From: Fibrobacterota bacterium
GTDB lineage: Bacteria > Fibrobacterota > Chitinivibrionia > Chitinivibrionales > Chitinispirillaceae
Reading direction: 5' to 3'
DNA length: 64,000 bases
NCBI GenBank assembly: GCA_023459055.1
Contig: JAEWVR010000026.1
Coordinates: 115,976 to 179,975 of the forward strand
The position numbers and the translations under genes were made by a program. How positions within the stretch are numbered: position 1 is the first letter of the stretch; each line of letters begins with the position of its first letter. Under the pieces are notes generated by a model, which saw only the letters and a program-made list of their open reading frames with translations, was not told the origin of the DNA and searched no databases. Shown in pieces: positions 8,519-17,456 of this stretch.

Positions 8519-9403
8519 ATGGAATTAGCAGTAATTATCGCGACAATCGTTGTCGTTATTCTGCAAATTATTACGATCGCAAAAGTATCATCACTTAAGA
8601 AAACAGTAAGCGATCAGGGCGAAAAAGTGGGTCAGTTAGTTTCATCTGCTGAAAAAGCACAGCAGGAGAGAAAAGACAGAGAGTTCAGAAATCAGAACAA
8701 CAGAAGACCTGGAAACGAAAATCGTCCTCCACGAACAAGCCAGCCACAATCACAGCAGGCACAAACTTCTGCAGCAGGTTCAGTTGACACTGTGGAAAAG
8801 TCACTTCGTGATATCAATTTGAAACTTAAAAACGCAGAACGTGATCAGGAGTTTGCCCGACGTAAAGTTCAGGAAAATCTTTCGAAAGATCAGAATCAAA
8901 ATCAAAACCCGAATCGTCGTGATAATCGTGATATCCGTGGCGATCGCGGTGATAGAAGAGGTGGCAACAGGGATCGTGATCATCGCCATGGTGGTGGACA
9001 AGATCGTAACCGCGACAATCGTGACCGCAGAAATAATAACTGGCAGGAACGTAACAAATCCCGCGAACCAATAAGTTTTGATACTCCTGCGGGAAGTACG
9101 GAAGAAAAACCAAATCTTGAAAATCAGAATGTAATGATTCAGGATCAGGCTCTGCCACAGGTTCAGGAACCAATTCAGAACACAAGTGCTCCAATCGAAT
9201 CGACATCAACACCTGATATTGCACAGGATGACAATGAAGAAAATCTTCAGCATGGAAGAAAAATCCTTGTTAAAAGGCGTATGTTGAAAGAAGGGGATAC
9301 CGGTGATGGTTCGGAGACTGAGTCCGGTACAAACGAAAATGTATCATCTGAGAGCTCTTCGGAAGCATCTGGTGACACAGAGATCAAATTTGGCAGACGA
9401 TAA
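8519..9403 (+). CDS. Membrane-anchored protein with Arg/Asp/Asn-rich low-complexity region
   Basis: Residues 3-22 form one transmembrane helix, followed by a predicted coiled segment (about 25-60) and a long hydrophilic, disordered tail. Residues about 125-185 are extremely rich in Arg, Asp, Asn and Gly (for example RRDNRDIRGDRGDRRGG), like RGG/RD-type RNA-binding or condensate-forming regions. The final 80 residues are acidic and Ser/Thr-rich. GGAG lies before the ATG at 8519, and a good terminator follows, so it looks like an independent transcription unit. No known domain is recognised; the function is unknown. Confidence 0.8.
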   Translation: MELAVIIATIVVVILQIITIAKVSSLKKTVSDQGEKVGQLVSSAEKAQQERKDREFRNQNNRRPGNENRPPRTSQPQSQQAQTSAAGSVDTVEKSLRDINLKLKNAERDQEFARRKVQENLSKDQNQNQNPNRRDNRDIRGDRGDRRGGNRDRDHRHGGGQDRNRDNRDRRNNNWQERNKSREPISFDTPAGSTEEKPNLENQNVMIQDQALPQVQEPIQNTSAPIESTSTPDIAQDDNEENLQHGRKILVKRRMLKEGDTGDGSETESGTNENVSSESSSEASGDTEIKFGRR

Positions 9404-9435
9404 ACATCTTTTAGATATTTGCGTTTGAAAATAAT

Positions 9436-9467
9436 AGCCGGTCCAAACAATTGGACTGGCTTTTTTT
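9436..9467 (+). terminator. Rho-independent terminator
   Basis: Stem AGCCGGTCCAA / TTGGACTGGCT (one G-T pair) around a four-base loop, followed by seven thymines at 9461-9467. It ends the unit of the Arg/Asp-rich protein about 30 bases after its stop. Confidence 0.9.
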
Positions 9468-9520
9468 ACATTTGAATTCCATTTTAATTATTTTATAAGT
9501 ATAACACACTGAGGCAGTTT

Positions 9521-9556
9521 ATGTCTGAAGGTACTTTTTCGAAAGCTCGTATATGA
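9521..9556 (+). other. Possible 11-codon leader reading frame overlapping the ptsP start
   Basis: ATG at 9521 follows GAGG (9511-9514) at a good distance and opens an 11-codon frame (MSEGTFSKARI) whose TGA at 9554-9556 overlaps the ptsP ATG as ATGA. ptsP itself has no clear ribosome site of its own. The arrangement suggests that ptsP is translated by re-initiation after this leader. Confidence 0.35.
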
Positions 9557-11811
9557 AAGATATCCAGTTGATATGTGATATTGGTGAACTTAATGAAGCT
9601 TTTACTGGCTCGGAAAGTATCGAATCGTTTCTTGAGCGCATAGTTGAGATGGTTGCACGACACATGAATGCCGATGTCTGTAGTGTGTATCTCTACGATG
9701 ATGAGGCTACGGAACTGGTTCTCAGGGCAACACACGGCTTAAGTAAATCCGCGGTAAACAATGTTCGTTTAAAAATTGGTGAAGGCCTGACAGGGCTTGC
9801 GCTGAAGGAAAAAAGGCCGGTTTCTGAGAAAGTTGGTAAAGAGAATCCAAATTTTAAATATTTCCCCGGATTAACTGAAGAATTATACGATGCATTTCTG
9901 GCAGTTCCGATTTTACGGGCTATTTCAAGAATCGGTGTACTTGTTGTACAGCGAAAGAAAGCAAATGCCTTTAATGATAATGATATTGTAACGCTTCGTG
10001 CGGTGGCATCACAGCTTGCCAATATGCTTGAGATGGCACGACTGTTTATCTCACAAAAAATCTCTACTGTGCCAGGAGATAAGAAACCGGTGCGTCAGTT
10101 GAAGTTACAAAAAGGGAAAGTGGCATCTGAAGGATTCGCATTTGCTCCATCCCGTGTTTTTGACAAAGAGAGAGCTGCTGACTCACTGTTTAATAAAGAG
10201 TATCCCGGAAACTATACGCTTAAGGATTTTAAGGCTGCTGTTGCTAAAACGGCAAAACAGCTTGAACAACTTCAGGCAAGCGTAGAAAAAAAATTGTCTG
10301 ATGTTGCATCGTTAATTTTTACGGCACATCTGCTGCTGTTGAAAGATAAGGAATTTACCGGCTCGATGATCAGGAAAATTGAGGAGGGACTAGAACCACC
10401 GTACGCAGTTATCAGTGTGGCGCGTCACTATACGAATCTTTTTTCACTGGGATCAAATGCCTATATTCGTGAAAAAGTGCAGGATATTCATGATGTCTGT
10501 ATACGAATTTTAAGTAATCTGGTTGATGAGTATAAGGATACATGCTTTTGTAAAGATCATGTTGTTATTGCACAGGAACTGTTTCCATCGGATATTTTAA
10601 AATTGTCATCTGAGAATGTTCAGGGTGTAGTTCTGGTAAGTGGTGGAGTTACGTCGCATTTGTCGATTTTAGCACGATCGCTAAAGATTCCGATGCTTAT
10701 TGTTGATTCTACACGGCTTTTGTCAATACCGGACGAAACACCGGTGCTGCTTGATGCAGAAGTTGGTAATTTCTACATTAATCCTGCAAACTCAATTGTT
10801 GAAACTTTTAACGAACGAAACGAAAACAGGAAAAATGCAAAGGTTAAATCATTTCATATAAAGCAGGAGACATTTACAAAAGATGGCAGGAAGATTCGTC
10901 TGCTCGCAAGTATAAATTTACTTTCTGATTTAAAGCTTGCCAATGAGGTAAAAAGTGAAGGCGTTGGTTTGTATCGAACGGAGTTTCCATTTTTAATTCG
11001 CGCAGATTTTCCATCAGAGGAGGAGCAGTATGTTGTTTATAAACAACTTGTCGAAAGTATGCCTGGTAAGGAGATAACGTTCAGGACACTTGATATCGGG
11101 GGCGATAAAGTGTTGTCGTATTATGAGGGAAGCAAGGAACAAAATCCATTTCTTGGAATGCGTTCAGTAAGGTTCTCCTTGTCAAATAAGGAATTGTTTC
11201 ATCAGCAGATCCGGGCGATTCTTCGGGCTGGTATCAACGCAAAGATCCGTATTATGTTTCCGATGATTTCATCATACGAGGAATTTATTGAAGCGCGTGA
11301 ATCTGTGTATGAGTGTATTGAAATGATGAAACAGAAAAAAATGCAATGTAACCGAAATCCTGCAATAGGTATGATGATCGAAGTACCATCAGTGATTCCG
11401 GTTATAGACGATCTTGCTACGGAAGCAGACTTTTTTTCTATTGGTACAAATGATCTGGTACAGTACATGATTGCTGTAGACAGGACAAATGAGAAGGTCG
11501 CTTCATATTATGTACCACACCACCCTGCAGTGCTTCGGGCAATAAAAACAGTTGTAAATGCAGCGATTACAAAAGGGAAAAGTATCGCAATCTGCGGGGA
11601 CATGGCCCATAATGAGTTGTATCTTCCGTTTTTTGCCGGTATCGGGGTAAATGAAATGACCATTGAAGCTTCTTTTATTCCAAAAGTTCAGGCAATTCTA
11701 AGTTTGATTGATTCAAATGATGCAGCAGAGCTCGCAGATGATGTTCTTCGTATGAAAAAAGTGTCAGACATTGTCCGGGCTCTTAAGCAGGGCCAGCCTG
11801 TGAGAGATTAG
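9553..11811 (+). CDS. ptsP: GAF-domain phosphoenolpyruvate-protein phosphotransferase (PtsP-like enzyme I)
   Basis: First enzyme of a phosphotransferase relay: it takes phosphate from phosphoenolpyruvate and passes it to an HPr-type protein. An N-terminal GAF domain (about 15-165) marks the nitrogen-PTS type (PtsP) rather than sugar PtsI. It continues with the enzyme I N-terminal helical domain, the swivelling domain with His369 in GGVTSHLSILAR, and the PEP barrel with GLYRTEFPFL, FRTLDIGGDK, NPFLGMRSVR, GMMIEVPS, IGTNDLVQY and ICGDMA. All key motifs are intact and the length of 752 residues is normal. No HPr, NPr or EIIA gene occurs in the window. Confidence 0.93.
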   Translation: MKDIQLICDIGELNEAFTGSESIESFLERIVEMVARHMNADVCSVYLYDDEATELVLRATHGLSKSAVNNVRLKIGEGLTGLALKEKRPVSEKVGKENPNFKYFPGLTEELYDAFLAVPILRAISRIGVLVVQRKKANAFNDNDIVTLRAVASQLANMLEMARLFISQKISTVPGDKKPVRQLKLQKGKVASEGFAFAPSRVFDKERAADSLFNKEYPGNYTLKDFKAAVAKTAKQLEQLQASVEKKLSDVASLIFTAHLLLLKDKEFTGSMIRKIEEGLEPPYAVISVARHYTNLFSLGSNAYIREKVQDIHDVCIRILSNLVDEYKDTCFCKDHVVIAQELFPSDILKLSSENVQGVVLVSGGVTSHLSILARSLKIPMLIVDSTRLLSIPDETPVLLDAEVGNFYINPANSIVETFNERNENRKNAKVKSFHIKQETFTKDGRKIRLLASINLLSDLKLANEVKSEGVGLYRTEFPFLIRADFPSEEEQYVVYKQLVESMPGKEITFRTLDIGGDKVLSYYEGSKEQNPFLGMRSVRFSLSNKELFHQQIRAILRAGINAKIRIMFPMISSYEEFIEARESVYECIEMMKQKKMQCNRNPAIGMMIEVPSVIPVIDDLATEADFFSIGTNDLVQYMIAVDRTNEKVASYYVPHHPAVLRAIKTVVNAAITKGKSIAICGDMAHNELYLPFFAGIGVNEMTIEASFIPKVQAILSLIDSNDAAELADDVLRMKKVSDIVRALKQGQPVRD

Positions 11812-11887
11812 AAAAAAGTTGACACTATAACTGTTTCGACAACGAAAATTGAGCAAATGCAAAGTGTAAACATCTGAGGATGGTTAT

Positions 11888-13513
11888 TCATTTCTTCTTT
11901 AATAAACCCCGGATAGATTCTTTTAGTGATTGCATTTTTGTCAGTTCATAAGTACAGAAAATTGCAAAAAGTACAGGGACTGCAGTAACAATACAAAGTG
12001 CTATATTGTAAATCAAACCGTTCCCTGAAATAAAACCGGAAATGAATCCTTTAAAGTAATACCCGCCTATACAACCGCAGATACATATCACTAATACTTT
12101 GATGATTTTTTTTGAAAGATCAATAGCATCCTTCCAGAGCCGGTACTGTCTGACCCATATCAGGTAAAGAATTATAAACTGTACGGTCATCGAAAGTACT
12201 GCAATAACAGCAATGCCGTTAGCCTGAAACAGTCTGCCGGATAATATATACAATGGAATTGAAAGTAATGCAATTGGTGTACTGATAAGCATCGGTAGCA
12301 GGGTGTTTTGAAGGGCATAGAATGTCCGCGAAATAATCATCGATGCACTAAAAGCAAATGTTCCTGTAAGGTAAATTGCGAATACAATCGATGTTTTCGA
12401 AACTGAATCGGTAGTAAAACTCCCTCTTTGAAAAAGGATGGAAATAATTTCTTTTGACAGTATGAACATAATGCCGCTGAGAGGCAGAAGGTACAATGCT
12501 ATTTTGTAAAGCATAGAATTCAATAGTTCGGACATTTTACTGAATTCATGTTCGATAGCCATTTTTGACAAGTAAGGGAAAAATGCAACACCTGATGCCT
12601 GTCCAAAAACTGCGACTGCAATCAGCATGGTGCGAAGTGCGTAATTTATACTTGATGTCGATCCTTCAGGTAGAAAACTGCCGAAAAAACGAAAGAAAAT
12701 TTCGTTTGAAAAAACCATTCCAAGGCCAAGGATAAGTGGTATTGTTTTTTTTATGTAGTCTGTAAAGTCGGGGTCGCTAAAATCCATTCTAAATCTATAC
12801 CGGAAACCGCATTGTAAAGCACCGGGAAGCTGTATAAGTATATTACCAAGGAGTGCACCAAATAATACTCCCCATGCAAATCCCTCAATGCCTATTACAG
12901 GACCAAGCGCAACTCCACCCAGAATAATACCGAAATTGTAACATAGTGGTGACAGTGCAGGAAGGAAAAATTTGTGCTCTGCCATCTGAACTGCTGAAAA
13001 AAAAGCACCCCAGTAGAAAAGTATCTGGGCTGGAAGTATGATCTGTGTTAGTCGTATTGTCAATGCCAGTTGCTTTGGATCTGTAACAAGGTTTCCTTTC
13101 ACGCCAAATACAGATGCGAAATTACTCATGATTGTAAGAATGTCAGCGGTAAAGAATATCAGCAGCGGGATTGTGGCTATGAAGGCAATTGAACCAATAG
13201 TAAGAAGGTTGGACATCGACTTCCAGGCTTTTTCCCTGTGGCCACTTAAAATGTGTTTTTGGAATATAGGAATAAATGTAATTGACAAAAATCCACCAGC
13301 AAGAAAATGGTTCAGAAGTTCCGGAATCATAAACGCTGTAACATAAGCATCCATATCGCTTGATGTACCACCATGATAGGCTAACACCTGTTCCCGTATA
13401 AGACCTGCAACTCTACTCAGTAAGACCGAACCCATCATAATAAATGTTGCGATAGTAAGTGATTTTGCAAGAGGCTTTTGTTTGCTTTGCTGTTGATTTG
13501 CAGGTTGAGTCAT
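11888..13513 (-). CDS. murJ: Lipid II flippase MurJ (MviN)
   Basis: Integral membrane protein of the MOP superfamily that moves lipid II across the inner membrane for peptidoglycan synthesis. The family signature SRVAGLIREQVLAYHGG is present near the N-terminus, followed by DAYVTAFMIPELLNHFLAGG and about 14 hydrophobic segments. I chose the ATG at 13513, which puts the first membrane helix about 17 residues in, as usual for MurJ; the frame is open to an ATG at 13609 that would add 32 unconserved residues. Neither start has a clear ribosome site. It converges on ptsP, with only about 75 bases between the stops. Confidence 0.9.
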   Translation of the reverse strand: MTQPANQQQSKQKPLAKSLTIATFIMMGSVLLSRVAGLIREQVLAYHGGTSSDMDAYVTAFMIPELLNHFLAGGFLSITFIPIFQKHILSGHREKAWKSMSNLLTIGSIAFIATIPLLIFFTADILTIMSNFASVFGVKGNLVTDPKQLALTIRLTQIILPAQILFYWGAFFSAVQMAEHKFFLPALSPLCYNFGIILGGVALGPVIGIEGFAWGVLFGALLGNILIQLPGALQCGFRYRFRMDFSDPDFTDYIKKTIPLILGLGMVFSNEIFFRFFGSFLPEGSTSSINYALRTMLIAVAVFGQASGVAFFPYLSKMAIEHEFSKMSELLNSMLYKIALYLLPLSGIMFILSKEIISILFQRGSFTTDSVSKTSIVFAIYLTGTFAFSASMIISRTFYALQNTLLPMLISTPIALLSIPLYILSGRLFQANGIAVIAVLSMTVQFIILYLIWVRQYRLWKDAIDLSKKIIKVLVICICGCIGGYYFKGFISGFISGNGLIYNIALCIVTAVPVLFAIFCTYELTKMQSLKESIRGLLKKK

Positions 13514-13700
13514 CGTTGATCTATTCTGGTTGAATGCTATTGCAAAGTGCCTTAATTGAGTAGATAACATGTTCAGGGACGTACACTGAATCGTTCCCGG
13601 TCTATTCATGTTTTTGTAATTAAAGGTATAAATTAATGAATGGCACTTGAATTAGCAAAATCTCGGTCAGTTTTTTGAGCTAATTATCAGCAGTATAAAC

Positions 13701-13739
13701 TAAATCAAAAAGGACGTGCAATGTTATCGTACGTCCTTT
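13701..13739 (-). terminator. Terminator after the tandem-HTH gene
   Basis: Nine-base stem (AAAGGACGT at 13709-13717, ACGTCCTTT at 13731-13739). Read on the minus strand it is followed by TTTTTGATTTA. It sits about 27 bases after the stop of the HTH gene and separates it from murJ. Confidence 0.75.
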
Positions 13740-13765
13740 ACTGATTGCAGCGTGGACTGTAAGCC

Positions 13766-14065
13766 CTATTTTTTTCGTTTTTTTGATTTCCTGGCAGGTT
13801 TTTTGTTTTCATTGATAATACGGTACGTCTGAGAAATTGATAACTCGTATTTCTTTGCAAGAGCAGTACCGGATTCGCCACTTTCATATGCCTTGACAAT
13901 TTTCCGGTTTCTTTGGGGATTGTCTTTTAGTGATGACTCGAGACCAAACTTCTTGCGAAGCTGATGTACTGCCTGACGCGTAATTCCAAATTGTGCACCT
14001 ATTGCCGCATCTGTTATAAATTTCTTTTGAAGTTTTTCCAGTTGTGCTTTTGTGATAGCTGCCAT
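13766..14065 (-). CDS. Small basic protein with two helix-turn-helix motifs
   Basis: A 99-residue protein with two HTH-like units: about residues 17-40 (ITDAAIGAQFGITRQAVHQL) and about 65-86 (SGTALAKKYELSISQTYRII), each resembling the Hin/Mor-type trihelical fold. It ends in a strongly basic tail (KKPARKSKKRKK). A good ribosome site (GGAGAGGAG) precedes the ATG and a terminator follows, so it is a single-gene unit. It is probably a DNA-binding regulator or nucleoid-type protein; related HTH pairs occur in Mor/resolvase-like proteins. Target and role are unknown. Confidence 0.8.
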   Translation of the reverse strand: MAAITKAQLEKLQKKFITDAAIGAQFGITRQAVHQLRKKFGLESSLKDNPQRNRKIVKAYESGESGTALAKKYELSISQTYRIINENKKPARKSKKRKK

Positions 14066-14608
14066 TTCTTACTCCTCTCCAGTAAGTTAAATTTAACAAT
14101 AACAGAAACTATACTCTGTATAAGAACACCCATGCACAGTATGAGCATTGAATGGTGTTAGGGGTAAGAAATGTCGTGTGATGTGTTCTTGACTATATAA
14201 TATAATCACAAATCTTTATTTTTGCAAGATTTTGTTACTTTTATTGAAAATGTCAACTCTTGTATGTGCTGCATATTACTATTCTGAAAAGCAACACAAT
14301 AGTCAATTAAATATGATACCCTGGTAGAAATTCCCATAATGATTGTAAAGGCGTTCATAATTGCGTCAGTAAAAGGTAGTCTTACATGTAAATACTACAA
14401 CGGTAAATGTGTTATCGGAGATCACGCGGTGGTTTATTGTCAATGAACTACAAACGATTCGTTTTCGTGATAATATTCAATTGCGATATGAAAATTAAGT
14501 ATATTCATATATCGTGAGATTCTCAGATTCTGTGTTCCTGAGCATCTTATCCAGAATCTGATTGTTTTGCGGGAACAGTTGTTGGTTACTCCGGAGAATT
14601 ACTACATA
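14066..14608. other. Intergenic region of about 540 bases
   Basis: AT-rich spacer between the divergent HTH gene and the exonuclease/GIY-YIG-like gene. No convincing reading frame. The only structure I see is an inverted repeat, TCAGATTCTG (14523-14532) and CAGAATCTGA (14552-14561), with a 19-base loop, just upstream of the latter gene; it may be an operator or a 5' leader hairpin. Confidence 0.5.
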
Positions 14609-15982
14609 ATGGTCGAAGCAATAATTGAATACATTCGGATAGAAAAAACAGGGGTTTCGTCTGTCGAACTCGCAGAACGTTTTCTAAAATTTAAAAACCC
14701 GCCTGTAAAATTTGCTCAGGCAGCTATTTGCGGGATTGTTGCAAGTGATAAACGATGCCTGCTTAATCCGGATGGTCTTTGGGTGTTTGATGAATCAAGG
14801 GGAAATACCGAAATTACGCTTGACAGGTTACCTCTTTGTATAGTTTACATGCTGACTGATTCACAAGGCGATACGTTGGATTACATATCTGTCTGGAATG
14901 TATTCCCGTATCCGCAATTCTGCTGTGATGTGTGGTTTCATAAACCACAGCCTGCCTTAGCGGGTGTTGACCTGTCTGGAATCATTCTTACCTCTGATAG
15001 CATTGAGACCCGTCTGGGGCAGATTGTCTCGATACTTTCTGAAAAAATTCCGGTATTGCTTTCAAATGACGATATGTACCGGTTCAATGCGCAATTTGAA
15101 AATGATGTTCTTACGGATAAAAATGGAATACTGTTATTTGATGATCTCCTTGATATTTTATCAATTGACATTCCAGATAACTATTCATTGTCACAGGTAT
15201 CAAAAATATTCGGCAAAACTCAGTTACCAGACTCACCACCTGAACAGGCAAAACAGTTTGCATCAACAGTTTTTGATGCACTGAAGATGTTAAAAGAAAA
15301 GAGTATATTCACCAGAAATGAACTTGATCGTGCGGTAATGTTGACTACAGAAAAAATGATTGCTGGTAAATATTTTACGTTACAGCAGATTAAAAGTCTA
15401 CCCCGGACTCCCGGTGTATATGGACTAAAGGACAATACCGGAAAATACCTGTTCATATCAAAGTGTAAAGACCTTCAGCAATCAATAATCAGTCATTTTC
15501 GAAAGTATGGTGGTAATAGCAAAAAACGGATTGCAGAAGAAACGGTCAGCTTTGATGCCCACCGGTGTGGTTCTGAGTTGGAGTGTGAATTGTTCGAATA
15601 CCGACTGATTAAAAAGTATAATCCATCTATTCGCAAGAATGCAACACTCAAAGTATCAGAAATACCTGGAAAATGTATACTGTTTTTACCTCACACTGAA
15701 CAATCAAAGGTACTCACTATCTGGGTTTCTGTAAAGCGTAAAGCCGTTATGAAAGCATTTAGCTGTATTGACGAGCTATCGGCAGCGGTTGATGTTGAAC
15801 TGACTAACTATTTTTATACGCAACCAGACTCTGATCAATCTGATCCATTCGAAAGAAACCTGATCGGTAATTTTCTGGAACGAAATCCGGATTCCCATCC
15901 GCTTATGGTTCCGTCCTCGTTAAACGCCCCTGATCTGATAATGGAGTTTAAAGATAGAATCAAGAAATTTGCAGAAAACTGA
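14609..15982 (+). CDS. Degenerate DnaQ-like exonuclease fused to degenerate GIY-YIG domain
   Basis: Three parts can be seen in 457 residues (numbered from ATG 14609). Residues 1-65 look like a small winged helix ending LLNPDGLWVF. Residues about 75-235 follow the plan of DEDDh exonucleases (PLCIVYMLTDSQGD, then IPVLLSNDDMYRFNAQFE, then YSLSQVSKIFG), but the catalytic acidic residues and the late histidine are not in place. Residues about 266-345 are UvrC/Cho-like GIY-YIG: LPRTPGVYGLKD, YLFISKCKDLQQSI, ELFEYRLIKKYNPSIRKN. The second tyrosine and the arginine of that nuclease are replaced. It resembles the DnaQ-GIY-YIG fusions known in other bacteria, but both domains seem inactive. A TTG at 14567 could extend it by 14 residues. 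Confidence 0.7.
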   Translation: MVEAIIEYIRIEKTGVSSVELAERFLKFKNPPVKFAQAAICGIVASDKRCLLNPDGLWVFDESRGNTEITLDRLPLCIVYMLTDSQGDTLDYISVWNVFPYPQFCCDVWFHKPQPALAGVDLSGIILTSDSIETRLGQIVSILSEKIPVLLSNDDMYRFNAQFENDVLTDKNGILLFDDLLDILSIDIPDNYSLSQVSKIFGKTQLPDSPPEQAKQFASTVFDALKMLKEKSIFTRNELDRAVMLTTEKMIAGKYFTLQQIKSLPRTPGVYGLKDNTGKYLFISKCKDLQQSIISHFRKYGGNSKKRIAEETVSFDAHRCGSELECELFEYRLIKKYNPSIRKNATLKVSEIPGKCILFLPHTEQSKVLTIWVSVKRKAVMKAFSCIDELSAAVDVELTNYFYTQPDSDQSDPFERNLIGNFLERNPDSHPLMVPSSLNAPDLIMEFKDRIKKFAEN

Positions 15983-16223
15983 TTATTCAGGTCTGTAATT
16001 GATTATTTTTAATAATACGTGAATTAAGCATGTCGTAGAATATATTTTTTCAAATTCTGGTATTTATTTCCTGCTGTCTTAAAAATAGTTATGGATTAAA
16101 TAATAATGAGATACAGGAATTTTTTATTATCCTGAGATTATTTAAATCCGATTGAATAATAACAAAATTAGAATACTTTAGAGTGTGGCTCATGATTATT
16201 GTATCCACAGTAAGGGGTTCTGA

Positions 16224-16550
16224 ATGGGTTTTGATTACGATCATGAACGGTTTGTTGCAAAAAATCGCTCTCTTGCATCTGCAGAAGAGATGCGAAAACG
16301 TGATGGCGACCTTGAGAAAAAGGGCTTTTCGCACCTGAAAAGAGATCAGGAAGGTTCTTGTTTCAATTGTAAGATGAAACAGGGTTGCAGCGAATTTAGA
16401 GCAAAAAAAAGTGGTGGATCAGCTGGCGTTGTTTCTTTTGGTGGTGATGAGAAGTTTATTTGTAGTCGGTATACACCTGCGCAGTCTGAAAAAACGATGT
16501 CGGATAAACAGATCAAATCATTATTGAAAAATGCAAAAAAAGGCCGATAA
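16224..16550 (+). CDS. Small protein with four conserved-looking cysteines
   Basis: A 108-residue, hydrophilic, basic protein. Cys46, Cys49, Cys55 and Cys80 (CFNCKMKQGC, then FICSRY) could bind zinc or an iron-sulfur cluster. AGGGG precedes ATG 16224 at a suitable distance. The C-terminus is lysine-rich. It lies 80 bases before a pair of membrane-anchored proteins and could be transcribed with them. No family is recognised. Confidence 0.7.
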   Translation: MGFDYDHERFVAKNRSLASAEEMRKRDGDLEKKGFSHLKRDQEGSCFNCKMKQGCSEFRAKKSGGSAGVVSFGGDEKFICSRYTPAQSEKTMSDKQIKSLLKNAKKGR

Positions 16551-16631
16551 TCACGAATATACCAGAAGTGTGTTATGCCCGCACGGGAATGAAACATTCT
16601 GGTATTCACGGTACCACAGGAAAACGATTAC

Positions 16632-17441
16632 ATGGAATTGTCACCTTTAGAATTATATGAAACTGCCTACAAATTACATTATATTGATAAGAAGATCTCC
16701 AGTGCAGTTCGTGCATACGAGAAATTAATAACGGAGTTTCCTGAGTCAAATGAATGTGGATATGCAGTAATACAGCTGCAAAAACTACGAAGTACAGATC
16801 TGTCCGAAGAGATCAAACGGGCCGAAAAAGGCCAAAACGCACTCCCGGTGATAGCGTTTGCGTTTGCGCTTCTTGCAATTCTTGCTTGTGGTGCGACGAT
16901 CTGGTACCTAAAGAAGCTACTCAAGGATGAGAGGCATCGTACAACACTGACAACTGTTGCTATTGGAAAAATGCTTAGGGGTGATGATGACGATGCGCTG
17001 CGGATTCTTGCAGAATTGAAACAAATTGACAAGGGGAATATTGCCCCCTTTGAATTTTCTGCAGATATATACAGGAAGAACGATGATCAGAAGAAAGCTG
17101 CAGGTGAGTACGAACTGTTTTTCAAGCTGAATCCTCAACGGATTCCGACGGATGCGGAAAAAGCTGCTATGAAAGGTGATAGTTCGGGGAAAAAGAGGAG
17201 TCAGAAAAAGCTATCATTACCGATTGATGAAAAATCAACCGGTAATGAATTTGTAAGTGAAGATATAAAAGATAACAACAAGATATCTGTGTCTGTACAA
17301 AAAGAGAAACAGCAGCCGTTCGATGGTATGAAAAAAACTAACATGGAGAGGCAAAATAATCCAGTAAAAACGGGGGATCAACCAAAGCCTCCGGTAAAAG
17401 GATTGTTTGTTGTTGATCCTGACAGTTTGTCATATTTTTAA
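16632..17441 (+). CDS. TPR-like membrane protein
   Basis: Residues 1-60 form a TPR-like helical pair (ELYETAYKLHYIDKKISSAV, then YEKLITEFP). A single transmembrane helix follows at about 74-94 (VIAFAFALLAILACGATIWYL), then a second TPR-like pair (about 105-155: LRILAELKQI, KKAAGEYELFFKLNP). The last 110 residues are polar and probably disordered, ending in a short hydrophobic motif LFVVDPDSLSYF. AGGAAA lies before the ATG. It is followed after 15 bases by another membrane protein, so the two probably form an operon. Function unknown. Confidence 0.75.
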   Translation: MELSPLELYETAYKLHYIDKKISSAVRAYEKLITEFPESNECGYAVIQLQKLRSTDLSEEIKRAEKGQNALPVIAFAFALLAILACGATIWYLKKLLKDERHRTTLTTVAIGKMLRGDDDDALRILAELKQIDKGNIAPFEFSADIYRKNDDQKKAAGEYELFFKLNPQRIPTDAEKAAMKGDSSGKKRSQKKLSLPIDEKSTGNEFVSEDIKDNNKISVSVQKEKQQPFDGMKKTNMERQNNPVKTGDQPKPPVKGLFVVDPDSLSYF

Positions 17442-17456
17442 TAAGGAATTTTACAT

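Noticed and set aside
8801..9224. Minus-strand frames with His/Asp-rich products
   Set aside because: They are antisense shadows of the Arg/Asp/Asn-rich region in the plus-strand gene at 8519-9403.
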